Origin: Ceratopteris richardii
Taxonomy: Eukaryota; Streptophyta; Polypodiopsida; Polypodiales; Pteridaceae
Direction: 5' to 3'
Length of the DNA: 64,000 bases
Assembly (NCBI GenBank): GCA_020310875.1
Contig: CM035420.1
Span: 188,267,880 to 188,331,879, forward strand
Shown here in pieces: positions 47,266 to 57,937 of this stretch. Position numbers and translations under genes: made by a program. A model generated the notes under the pieces. It did no database searches. It was not told where the DNA came from and was given only the letters and a program-made list of their open reading frames with translations. Within the stretch, counting starts at the first letter, position 1. Each line of letters starts with the position of its first letter.

Positions 47266-47895
47266 TGATTTTCAAGACACATCTTGGAGTTCTTCTTATC
47301 TATTGCTACACGTGTATGTTCATATTTTTAGTCAACTTCAATTATTCATTTCTCTATGTATACTTAGCCTTTTGATGAGATTTGAATAGGTATAGGTTAT
47401 TTGATAAAGCCACTTGCATATATCAATTTTCATCGTAATTGGTTCATTATTCTATGAGATACATTCATTTGAAGTCACCTATGTATTCAGGTAGATGATT
47501 CCTGAAATGTTGAGATTACACCCCTATATTGCTAAACTTATTTCTCTCAGTATGGGTCATCAAAATTCATCACATTTGCTGCTCTAGATTCATTACATGT
47601 CTAATTAGAGATGTGAAAAAATAATCTTTCATGAGTTCCCAATAGGCTGTGAGCTATGAGTGAATTTCCTCTATGCATTTCATCCCAAAATAGCAAGTTT
47701 TGCTACATATATTTTGTGTCAAGTAGTTTTTTTTTTATGAATCAATTTGAGATTGGTGCTCCAAAGCACTAGGGTGGTTTATATGCATCCTTACCAAGCA
47801 CAAGGTGTCTACTTATCATCCGTCTTGGCAGGTCTAGAGCAAGTTTTTGCAGCACTAGGCACATCCTTGGAGTGTATCTACCACTTCTTCTCACA
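47266..47895. other. Unassigned AT-rich stretch, possibly including copia F's 5' LTR
   Basis: No supported gene. The sequence just before 47896 ends in CTCACA and is directly followed by a copia primer-binding site, so some of this stretch should be F's 5' LTR. The LTR start cannot be placed without a second copy. It does not visibly match H's LTR. Confidence 0.45.
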
Positions 47896-48994
47896 GTGGT
47901 ATCAGAGCAAAGTTAAAAAAACATGGAAGATGGTTTTCCTTCCACAATTAAAAAATTGGATAGAAACAACTACTCAGCTTGGTGTCTAAGGATGGAGCCT
48001 TACCTTCAAGGAAGAAATCTATCTAGATACATATTTGAGGACGAAGTCATGCCGACAATCAGAAGTAAAGAAAAACCATCATATGAGGAGAAAGAAAGGC
48101 TTTACAACTTGGTGTTCAAAGGATGCACTAGCCAGGTCCTACATCTTAAAGTCAATCTCTAATTTTATTTTACCTCATGTGAAAGGATGCAAGACCTCAA
48201 GAGAGACATGGAAAGCTCTTGCTTCCTTCTTCTCTTCAAATACTAGACCAAGGAAGAACCAGCTATGGATGTAGTTCACTACCTTGAACAAAAGTCCCAA
48301 GCAAAGTGTGACTGATTATGTCAAATGAAGGAGATATCTGATCATGTAGGAAGCATTGGAGAGATAATTGAAGAAGACTAGATCATAAGACAAATCATCA
48401 ATGGCATCAAAGCTAATGACAAGTGGGAATCATTCACAATTTCCATGGACCTATACATGGACATGCAAGTGCCTAACCTCAACACCCTCATGGGCCAACT
48501 CTTCACACATGAAGAAAAGATAAGCAAGAATGGTGAATCCTCAAGAGGTAATCAATCTTCTGCCTTATACTCTAATAAAGCTAAAGCTAAGGATAAGTGA
48601 AATTCTAAGAAGAATGAAGATGAAGGTAGCTCTTTCCAAGCAAACTTCACAAGTAGAGGAAGAGCTAGAGGAAGAGGTACAGGAGGAAAGCAAGGCAAGG
48701 GGAGACCCCAAACATCTCAACCTTATAATATTTGTGGTTATTCTAATCACACTAGGGAGGAATGTTATAGGAACCCAAGGAATTCTAGAGGAAGAGGATT
48801 CAATAGAGGTGGATTTGGATCAAATAGAGGCAGTTACAATGGAGGATACAACAACCACTACAACAGCAATAACAATCATCAAAATGGATATATAGGAAGG
48901 AAGGATTACAATAGCTATACTGAAGATCAAAGCCAAGAGGACTCATTAATCCTCATGAACCTATCATTGAAGTAAGGTAAGGATGATGATCATC
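47896..48994 (+). mobile_element. Element F: Ty1/copia fragment (primer site and gag)
   Basis: A copia primer site (GTGGTATCAGAGC, 47896-47908, matching initiator tRNA-Met) is followed by an ATG at 47923 and a copia gag: KKLDRNNYSAWCLRMEPYL, then an Arg/Gly/Asn-rich segment around a CCHC-like motif near 48735. The end (48700-48990) matches the reverse complement of 63740-64000, so F and H are the same family. Pol is missing; the LINE begins where F stops. It is broken a few times. Confidence 0.82.
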
Positions 48995-49879
48995 AGATGG
49001 GAGAGGAAAGGATGGGTGATTGATGGGCATGAGAAGGAAGTTTGGGACCAAGTTAAGTTACACTGGATTTGGAGGAGATCAAGGACATTGTTGGTTTCTC
49101 TTGGTGAAACCTCCAAGATGGTGTTGACTTACAGAAAGCGAGATTCAATAGGATCTATATCTCGTAAAATATGATACATCAACGATTGGGGCCCCCTTCC
49201 CTCTACCAAAGTGTGGGCCTGATCATCTCTGATCACTACCCGATTGTGATGACCTTCAAGCCTATCATTCGACTCAAGAAAGCCCCTTGGTTTCATGCCA
49301 ATCGGACCACTTTCTCTCTCCCCTTCTTCTAGCACGAGATTATCAAGGTTTGGAGTAGGGCCTTTGCCTCTTTCACCTCTCGAGCCAGGTGATGGAGGAG
49401 GGTTTTCCTACAAACTCACTACATATTGGCCCAGGCTCACAAGAATCTTCAAGCCATCCTTCATGCTAGAAGGGAAAATCTTTATCGAAGACTTTGGTGT
49501 TTGGAGGTTGAAGCTAACAAAGGTCACTTGCAATGCCATACTAAACTCCAAAAAATTAGAAGCATGATGAGATTGAAGAGGAAATTCAAAGAAAGGATCT
49601 ACAAATATACTTTAAAGATTGGTGGGCTGGAAGGGGAGACAAGCCTACTAAAGAGATATGCAACCTTCTCAAGAAGAAGTAATCCAATGAACCGATTCCG
49701 TTCATGATGGATGCAGATGGGGTTGAATGCAAATCGGATGAAAAAAATAGTACATTGGTTGTCAACCAGTTTATCCAACTCTTGGGGGTTTCCATGCTTC
49801 TTTATCCTCATAGACGTGACTACATGGCCCGCCATCTCGTGCGTTAGAACCAAAAAATTCCAACAAGACCTGAAAGCTC

Positions 49880-50730
49880 TTTGTGAAGCTTCTAGCTTAG
49901 ATGATGATATCCTAGAGGTAATTAATTCCCTTCCTAATGGCAAGAGCCCGGGGTTGGATGGCCTTACCAATGCGTTCTTCAAGACCTTCAAGCATGTGGT
50001 GACCACTCCTTTATGTTTGGTGTGGGAAGAGGCCATTTCTTTTGGCATGCTTCCAATTGCCTCAATGAGGGTGTCATCAAGCTCATTCACAAAAAAGGAA
50101 GCAAAAATAGAATTCAAAATTGGTAGCCAATTACAATGTTGCAAATCAGCTACAAGAATCTGTCAAAGGTGATTGCAAACCGTATTACCTGTCACCTTTG
50201 AGACTAGATCAGTGAGGATTAAAAATGGTTCACTATGGGAAGGTCCATCCTCAAGGCTATCAATTATGTTTGGGAAGGTTTGGTTTTTGCTGAGGAATCA
50301 GTGCAAGATGTCCTCCTCCGTAAGATTGACTTTGAAAAATCTTGAAATGCAACTGCTCAGATAAACATCAATGGTCAACTCTCTCAAGTGATTAGATTAA
50401 AACATTTTATTAGACAAGGGTTCCCATTGGCCTCTCTTCTCTTTGTTATCATGATCCATGGCCTTAGCTGCCTTGTTAACCATCAAGCTCACTTAGGTCA
50501 TATTCAAGGCCTCAATCTACCTCTCAATCAAGATCAGATAATCATAAGACTTTTTGTTGATGATACTAGTGTCTTTGTGCATAATGACACATTAAGCATT
50601 GACACCTTTTGGAATTGTTTGAATACCTTTTGTGAGGCTTCAGGATCTAAAATAAATCATTCTAAAATTGCTTTCAGGGTAGTTATTGGGAATCCTCCTC
50701 AATTGCTTATTGACCATGGTTGTTAGTTGA
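49880..50730 (+). pseudogene. LINE G reverse transcriptase
   Basis: INSLPNGKSPGLDGLTNAFF (about 49919-49978) is the conserved opening of plant L1 RT. IRQGFPLASLLFVIMI lies at about 50410-50457 and the catalytic-site segment reads FVDDTSVF at about 50551-50574, where the family usually has F/Y-A-D-D; V in place of A may be decay. The segment switches frame between the two halves (49711-50172 and 50388-50726), and stops separate it from neighbouring parts. In life the protein would nick DNA and reverse transcribe its own RNA at the nick. Confidence 0.88.
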
Positions 50731-51777
50731 CCTAGTGGTCAAATATTCCACTTCTTAGATATTCCAATGGGATTAGACATTTCAATGGGGTAGCGATGGA
50801 ACTAGGCTCTCTCTAAGCTTGAGAGTAAGTTGATGTACTGAAAAGGTATGCAAATTAATTTGGTAGGATGTGTGATCAACACATTCCTTCTCTCCTCAAT
50901 GCTTTACTTTCTCTCCTACTGGAGACCAAAAGACCAAGAGATCTTCAACTTGGAGAGAATATGCAAGAATTTCCTTTGGATAGGTGACTCTAACAGAAGG
51001 GGTATCCCCAAAATTAAATGAACTATTTGCATTAGCCAAAAGGATCAAGGTGGTTTGGGCATTCTAGACATTGAAGGAATGGCCAATAAGTTAGCGGTAA
51101 AATGGTTAGTTAAAGCATGGAGCAATAGTGATGCCTCTTTGGCCAAGCTTATTTTTAGAAATAGGAGTGCTCTTAGGCTTGTGGGTCCTCGGGGTGGAAG
51201 GGTCTTGACCTTCTCATCATTTTGTTCTCCCCATTTTTGGTGACTCCCAAAGGCTCAAACTGAATTTGTTCTTTATGGAAGAGTTGGAACAAGGTTAAGC
51301 AGTATATTAGAATCAATGAAGATTGGAAATGGGTAGCCATTATTAGACAGAATGATTTGATCTGGTTCCCTATCAAGGGCATTAGAAGTGTGTAGTCTTG
51401 GAACCTAAAAAAAGCTAAGAAGCTCTGGAACAAAGGCTTTCGCTTGTAGAAACACCTCTGAAACCAAGAGACTTGTCAGTGGATTAGATTCAAAGACATT
51501 GATCCGAACCAAAGAGTGGACTATGAAGAATGGCATATATTGCAGAGAAGATTCAATGCTTGGGAACACTCGAGGACTCGCCTCCTCATTTGCGAGGACT
51601 CTTCTCACCCTAAGAGACTGACATGGCACAATGGCAAAAACCTTGAGAAAATTCTGAGATTGAAGAAGGATATAGAATTTCATGTCATGTGCAATAGGAA
51701 GTGTTGTCTAGATTGCTTGAGGTGGGACTTTTAAGTTCTAATCCTTTTGGCACCCCCTGATCAAGATAAAAAATTAT

Positions 51778-52283
51778 GTGCTTATGTGGCAAATCCTACA
51801 TTGTGGAGTTTGGACCAATGTAAAAGCTAACAAAGTTTGCGAGGTCCCCCCATGGTGCAAACAATGCCTTCGTGGCATGGAAGACTTGGGACACCTCTTC
51901 TATTCATGCCCCAAATCATTATCGGTCTGGCAGACCCTTGAAAGAATCATGATATTATATGGTCAAATCAACTGGAAGCAGGCTTTTTTGGGTGAGGCAA
52001 TCGAATGTTCCTGAGCACTATGGAATGCCATAAGAGGGGAGACTCTATGGAAAGTATGGAAAGAGTGGTGTGGTTCCAACTTTGGAAGCCCCCCTAAAGA
52101 ATGGTCAACCGAAAAATCTCTTTTTCTTTTAGGCAAAAGAATTTCCAATTTGAAGAAGCCCCCACCCTTTAGACATCATAGAGTGTTCTTCCTAGATAAC
52201 AAAAAGATCAAAACCAAGTGGGCCCCACATGAGGGGACAAGAGCTTTATCAACCTTCTTTGTAAAAATTTATAGTAATCTATA
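51778..52283 (+). pseudogene. LINE G zf-RVT domain and ORF2 C-terminus
   Basis: LMWQILHCGVWTNVKANKVC followed by CKQCLRGMEDLGHLFYSC matches the zinc-binding reverse-transcriptase C-terminal domain common in plant L1 elements. Upstream, QKDQGGLGILDIEGMANKLA at about 51040-51100 is also typical. A second part in another frame ends near 52283. At least one stop and one frameshift fall in this region. Confidence 0.82.
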
Positions 52284-52405
52284 AGCAGCCCTTGCTTTGT
52301 GGGATACGGGGGGTCCCATGGGTGCTAGGCCCATTCACTTGTATAGCTGTAATTTCTATTAATTAAAGTTTGGAAGAGTAGGCTCTACTGAACTTCTTAA
52401 AAAAA

Positions 52406-52483
52406 GGGATTAAAAGCTAGTGGGTCCCACATGAGAGGTCCTCTTGAAATGCATAGGCAACCCCTGCTTTGTGGGACTTTTGA
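52406..52483 (+). repeat. Short duplicate of the LINE G 3' end
   Basis: AGTGGGTCCCACATGAGAGG and GGCAACCCCTGCTTTGTGGG repeat, with changes, AGTGGGCCCCACATGAGGGG (52217-52236) and GCAGCCCTTGCTTTGTGGG (about 52286-52304), with the middle about 45 bp missing. It may be a second, very short LINE copy or a duplicated tail. Confidence 0.6.
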
Positions 52484-52486
52484 AAA

Positions 52487-52790
52487 ATCTAATGACGCTT
52501 TCTTAAAACTTCTTAAAGTTATAATTATTCATTTATACATGCCCCTTCATTTTATGTGTACGTAAATGTGTGTGAATATGTGTGTGTAAGTGTGTATGTG
52601 TTAGGTAAGTCTCTAAAAATAAAAGAACAAAAGAACATGAATATGTTTATGAAAATGTGTATGTGCATGTATATGCATTTCTATGTGTGTATGTGTACGT
52701 AAATCTGTAAGTGTGTAAGTTTTTAAATGTATATATGTGGGTGTAGTGTGAATATGTGTGTGGCTGTGGTATATGTGTTAGTGTGTGTCG
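52487..52790. repeat. Diverged direct repeat, copy 1, with TG-rich tract
   Basis: Begins AATCTAATGACGCTTTCTTA and continues through TTCATTTATACATGCCCCTT and a long TGTG/TATG-rich stretch. The same order of landmarks recurs at 53549-53795. No coding potential. Confidence 0.72.
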
Positions 52791-53548
52791 GAGCTATATA
52801 GATGTCTACCTATCCTAAGTATGTAAGTGTCCACCACAAAGCAAATAGATGTGCTACATTGTGGCGATGATCCACCATGTGGACCACCCCCAACCATGTA
52901 GAAATTAATAGAAATTAGTATATTTATAGATACTCCAATTATTGAGAAGGGATTAATTGTAATCATAGCATAGTATTGTAAGCGTTCCATTAGTGTGAGC
53001 ACAATAACAAACACATAAGTTGAGGTGCATTGAAGCAATCGATGCATTCAAAAACTGATAATGATAAAAAGCTAAAATGGACCTCCTATTTAAGTCGAGG
53101 TAAATGATCTTTTTGGTTTGTGTTTATGTACATATCATAAATTTGATAATGTCCTCCCACTATCAGAGTGGAAAGGGAAAACCAAATTTATGTATGCTGG
53201 TATTCATCAAATTTAAGATATATGCATGGGCCGAGTGGAATAGATGTTTATATAACATAAATAAAAAACATCAAAAATATAGAAAAATAAAAATCCACAT
53301 ATTTTTAAGGCAAAAGTCCCTATCATTATAATCTTCTTTTAAAATTAAAAAAAGATATGAAGAGAAACATCTATATGAAGTCATAATGCATCGAGTGAGG
53401 AGTTTCATCTGAATGTAATTTCCAAACCAACCATTAAACCAATTTAGTAAGAATGAAAGAAGCATTATGAGTGACAAGTAGAACGATGAGAATTAGTTGT
53501 TACCCATGTCCACTAAACACATAGCTCAGAAATCAAAATTAAAATTAA
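52791..53548. other. Unassigned noncoding DNA between the two direct repeats
   Basis: AT-rich; I see no gene, no RT fragment and no clear element ends. If the flanking repeats were LTRs this would be the interior of a short element, but no primer site or purine tract is apparent. Confidence 0.4.
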
Positions 53549-53795
53549 AATAATCTAATGATGCTTCTTTAAAGCTTCTTAAAGTTATAATAATTCATTT
53601 ATAAATGCCCCTTCATTTTATGTATGATTAAGTGTCTATACTTAAGTGTAAGTCTCTAAAGAACAAAAGAACAAAATGAATATATTTGCGAAATTACCTC
53701 TGTGCATCTGTAAGCATTTAGGTATGCGTATGTGTGTGTAAGTGTATAACTACGTAGATTTCTAAGTGTATATATGTGGACGTAGTGTGTATATT
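53549..53795. repeat. Diverged direct repeat, copy 2
   Basis: AATCTAATGATGCTTCTTTA, then TTCATTTATAAATGCCCCTT, TAAGTCTCTAAAGAAC and TATATATGTGGACGTAGTGT, matching copy 1 in order. It stops at the edge of copia H's LTR. Confidence 0.72.
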
Positions 53796-54130
53796 TGATA
53801 CTTGATCAGAGTCTCCTCAGAATGCAGCTCTTTTTTTGCGATTATTCATATGTGTATATATAGGAGCTTTTGAATGCAAACTTTGGATGGATTGTACCTA
53901 AACGTTCCCTTAAGTTTAGGGAATCTCTTGCTAATCAATCTCTCCTAACCTTGGCTCGTGACTCATGCCTAACAAGGCCACGACTTTCTCCTTTTACATT
54001 TACTTTTGATGTTGTTACTTTTCAAATAATAACAAGAGTTTGTTTCTATGGCTTCTCTCATTGGGAGTATACATAACCAAGCTTTACATTAACAAGTGAT
54101 CAAACACTAGGCTTGAATGAAAACACACCA
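53796..54130 (-). repeat. Element H 3' LTR (ends approximate)
   Basis: About 335 bp. The plus strand starts TGATACTTGATCAGAG and ends near ACACCA, followed by the reverse complement of a purine tract (TTGAGGGGGAGC type) at 54134-54146. The second LTR is off-window, so the ends are inferred from TG...CA and the tract. Confidence 0.65.
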
Positions 54131-54279
54131 ATAGCTCCCCCTCAAGCCTAGCATGCTTGAGTCTTCACTCCTCCTTGATTTCTAGCAATCCAATCATACC
54201 TTTGAATCTACTTAGCTTGATACCATCCCATGGCTTAGTCAACATATTTGCACATTCAAGATTAGCAGATACATAGGAC

Positions 54280-56885
54280 AATTAAATGTCCTTGCTAGTC
54301 AGCTTCTCTCTTACATAGTGATAGTGGACTTCAATATGCTTTGTTCTAGCATAGTAAATTGGATTATCTGCTAAGTGAAGTGAGCTTGTATTATCACCAA
54401 AGATGTGAGAAGTTAAGGTATGTAACCCCAAATCTGAGTATAGACATTTTAACCACATAGCTTCTTCTGTTGCATTGGCCAAACCTTTGTATTCAGCCTC
54501 AATAGATGATAGAGAAATAGTTAGTTGCTTCTTTGAAGACCATGAAATTAGCTTTGAACGTGCAAAAGACAAATATGCTGATGTACTCTTCCTATCATCC
54601 TTTGATCCAGCCCAATCTGAATCTAACTTTAGAGTTTGAGATCAATTTCTGAAGTGAAGGGGTAGAAAAGCCCTTCATTGATGGTACCCTTGAAGTATTT
54701 GAGCAGTCTCTTGGTTGCTTCCATATGTGGCTTCCTTGGTTTATGCATAAATTGACTGACTATGCAAACATTACAGTATATGTCCACCCTTGTGAGAGTT
54801 GCATAGTTCAAGCTTCCTACCAAGCTTTGATAGCTTGTGATATCCTCAATAGATTCTCCTTCATAAGCACTTAGCTTATGATTCAACTCCATGGGTGTAC
54901 CTGCACACTTAGTATTCTCCATTTTAAACTTGGAAAGCATGCCATGTACATACTTCCTTTGAGTGATATAGATACCAGACTATAGACAAGTTCAAGTCCA
55001 AGAATGTAAGTGAGAGGTCCAAGATCACTAATCTTGAATTCATCCTTCATTCCAGCCTTTACTTGTTTACTTCCGTTGATATCATTTCCCCTAATTATAA
55101 TGTCATCAACATATACATAGAGATATATAACCTGTGATCCATTCTTCTTGATGAATAATGATGTATATGCTTTACTAGATTTGAAACCTTGGTCCTGCAA
55201 GTAGGTCACTAACCTATGATTCCAAGCTCTTAGGGCTGGCTTCAAACCATACATAGCCTTTTTCCATTTACAAAACATAATTGGGATGATATGCATCTTC
55301 ATAACTAGGTGATTGTGCCATATACTTCTTCTGAAATCCATCCATTGAGAAATGCATTTTCTACATCTACTTGATATACCTTCCAATTTCTAGATGCATC
55401 AATGCTAACAAGTACTCTAATGGTAGGCATTTTGGCAACAGGTGAGAAGGTCTCTTCATAGTCTATCCCATGGGTTTAGGCAAACCCTTTGGTAACTAAC
55501 CTTGCCTTGTATCTATTAATACTACCATCTGAGTTCCGTTTTATTTTATAAATCCACCTTGATCCAATTACCTCATTGATGGTTTGCTAGGGACAAGTGC
55601 CCATGTGTCACTGTCCATAAGAGCTTCCATTTCTTCATCCATTGCTTCTCTCCGCTCCTTGCTTTGAGCTTCTTCATAAGATGTAGGTTCTTCATGGTTG
55701 GAGTCCTTAGCCATATAGATTGAATGCTTTGTGATCAAAGAGCCATCAAATCCATATCTCTATGGTTTCTTCTTCTCTCTCATTGAGCTTCTCATTGGTT
55801 GAAGAGAACTTTCTGAGCCTTGAACTAGGTCTTGTGCCTTAGCTTTCCCTTTTTTCTTCCATATCTTCAATTTCTCCAAATCTATCAAGTCATCTTCACA
55901 GTCACTATCTTCAAGATGCTTTGGTTCCTTTGTTGGAAGAGATGGACAGTCTTCTTCCAAGTCATAGGGTAGCTTCACTTTCCTATCATCATCAATCCAA
56001 GATTTATTTTCATCAAAGACTACATCCCTAGTAACTAAGAAGCCTTTGTTAGTGGGATTATACAATCTGTATCCTTTTTTATTTTGACAATAACCAATAA
56101 AGACACACTTCTCTACTTTGGGATCCAACTTCCCTCTTACTTAGGATGGTATGCGAGCATAAGCTAAACATCCAAAGATTTTGAAATGCTCTAGACTTGG
56201 CCTTCTTCCATTCCACACTTCACTGGGAGTCATATGATCTAAAGACTTTGATGGAAGTATTTATAAGTTATGTGGCTATTGATATAACCTCTACCCAAAG
56301 ATAAATAGGTGGACCTTCTTCATTTAGCATAGATCTAGCTGCTTCAATCATAGTTTTCTTCCTTCTTTCAGCTACTCCATTGAGTTCAGGTGTGTGTTTG
56401 GTTGTTACCTCTCTTTTGATGCCTCTTTCTTGTAAGAAAGCATCAAATTTAGTTGAGAAATATTCTCCACCACCATCTAATTTGAGTCTCTTGAGACATC
56501 TACCTGTTTGATTCTCTACAAGAGCAAGATACCTTTTGAAGCAATTGAAGACTTCATCTTTATGCTTCATAAAGTACAGAATTGTCCACTTGCTATAATC
56601 ATCAAGAAAAGATACATAATACTTTGAACCTGAAATAGAGGGTTCTTTGCTTGGACCCCACACATCTATGTGAACAAGATCCAATAAGCTCTTGATGGAT
56701 ATATCCTTCCGTGGTTGAAAGGTTGTCTATGAGCTTTTCCAAATTGACAAGCTCCATACTTGTATATCATATGTTGTTTTGTGATATTGGGTAATCCAAG
56801 TACACTTTGATCCCTGCAAATTTGTTTCAAGGTTCTCTCACCAATGTGAGCAAGCCTTTTATGTCATACCTCCGATTCAGAGAGT
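54280..56885 (-). pseudogene. Element H integrase, reverse transcriptase and RNase H
   Basis: Copia order on the minus strand. Integrase is at about 55960-56700 (LVHIDVWGPSKEPSISGSKY, LKLDGGGEYF and PELNGVAERR). RT is at about 54650-55600 (YLYVYVDDIIIRGND). RNase H is at about 54280-54640 (LSSIEAEYKGLANATEEAMW and HIEVHYHYVREKL). The right end is the C-terminal side of the GAG-pre-integrase region, split by I. It is broken. Confidence 0.88.
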
Positions 56886-56890
56886 GTTTG
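56886..56890. repeat. Left target-site duplication of element I (GTTTG)
   Basis: GTTTG directly before I's left LTR, repeated at 63362-63366. The copia H sequence continues across it on both sides. Confidence 0.93.
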
Positions 56891-57925
56891 TGATGGAGAA
56901 TGTTAATCTCCAAAAGAACAACTTACTCTTGTGATTAGAGCACCTCTATACCAAGAATAAGTCAAACACTCCACTAATTTAGAGGATCAATTGCTAATTA
57001 TCAAAAGATTAACAAATCTGTGAAGAAGATGAAACACAGAAAAGTCTGCTGCACTATTTCTCCACATTGACCTATCAAACGTGTAAAGTTTTTGATGAAA
57101 CTTTATACGAAGTATCTCCTAGAGATTGCGCATCTACTCCAAGTTGAATTACTTCAAAAGATTAAGTATAACTTGAGAAATCAACTTCTCAAGTTACCTA
57201 TGTTAGAAACTGTCACTCAGAACAGTCGACTTTACACCTGTAACTTTTAAGACTTGGTTCTCCTTGAATAGAACCCGTTTTACAAAATGCTTCTAGACAT
57301 GAGTAGCTTATCTTCCAACTTAAAGATTAAGCCCTCACTCATGCAAAACTTTAAACTGTGCTAGGAGAAATGACCAAAACATTGACTTCGAAATCTGCGC
57401 CTGTTTTAGGAACCAGTGAACATACTTCACATATGAATGTTCCCCTACACTTAATTCACTCAGCCTGATTACAATTGAAAGCTAAAACTTTGCACAGAGG
57501 TCAAGCAACTCTCAACTTAGACTTGTACAAAAGCATTTCACAATTGATCTACTGTAGAAGGAGAACACGCAGAAACATCGGGCGCAAATATTTTTCTTTA
57601 CTCAGAAGAATTACAACTGAGTGATGAGAGCTAACTCAGAATCACTTTCCTCTATCTCATAACTTCATCTCCCTCATTCTTGGCTTCTAACTATTGTCAC
57701 ATATGCTCTCATACATGCCCCGTCTTTTCTCAAAGTATTTATAGATAATTTTGTACATGATTCTTACTAAACAAAAGATCTAAGTCATCTATGACTATAC
57801 TAATGTACATATGTGTACACTTCTCTTGTTCTCTGAATGTAATCTTCTTCCACTCTTTAGGAATTGATTCTTTCTTCATCATTTGATCTTCCAAGCCTTC
57901 AATTGGTGATTGGTCTGCACAAACA
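56891..57925 (-). repeat. Element I 3' LTR
   Basis: 1,035 bp; minus-strand ends TGTTTGTGCAGACC and CTCCATCA. It is almost identical to 62329-63361. Confidence 0.96.
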
Positions 57926-57937
57926 GCTCCCCCTCAA
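57926..57937 (-). other. Polypurine tract of element I
   Basis: The minus strand reads TTGAGGGGGAGC immediately before the 3' LTR. It slightly overlaps the end of the coding frame. The H element has the same tract type. Confidence 0.88.

Larger units (their letters stand above)
48995..52405 (+). mobile_element. Element G: 5'-truncated L1-type LINE
   Basis: A non-LTR retrotransposon that starts inside ORF2's endonuclease. ISDHYPI at about 49226-49246 is the C-terminal endonuclease motif. RT follows at about 49880-50730 and the zf-RVT domain at about 51780-52010; the frame ends near 52283 and is followed by a short 3' UTR and a 7-A run at about 52401. ORF1 and the first part of the endonuclease are absent, as is usual for incomplete target-primed reverse transcription. 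The ORF is spread over several frames, so it carries multiple frameshifts and stops and is dead. It abuts copia fragment F; I found no target-site duplication. Confidence 0.88.
53796..56890 (-). mobile_element. Element H, 3' segment: Ty1/copia
   Basis: The 3' LTR is at the left, followed on the minus strand by RNase H, RT and integrase back to the point where element I is inserted. The other part continues at 63362-64000 and off the window. It is broken about ten times, clearly older than I. Element F is a fragment of the same family. Confidence 0.88.

Noticed and set aside
48530-48895. Frame with a long T/I-rich stretch, shared with 63768-63989
   Set aside because: The similarity between the two comes from the Arg/Gly/Asn-rich gag end of the F/H copia family read in another frame. 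It is not an extra gene.
52791-53548. Host gene between LINE G and copia H
   Set aside because: Short frames only, with no codon bias, splice pattern or recognisable domain.
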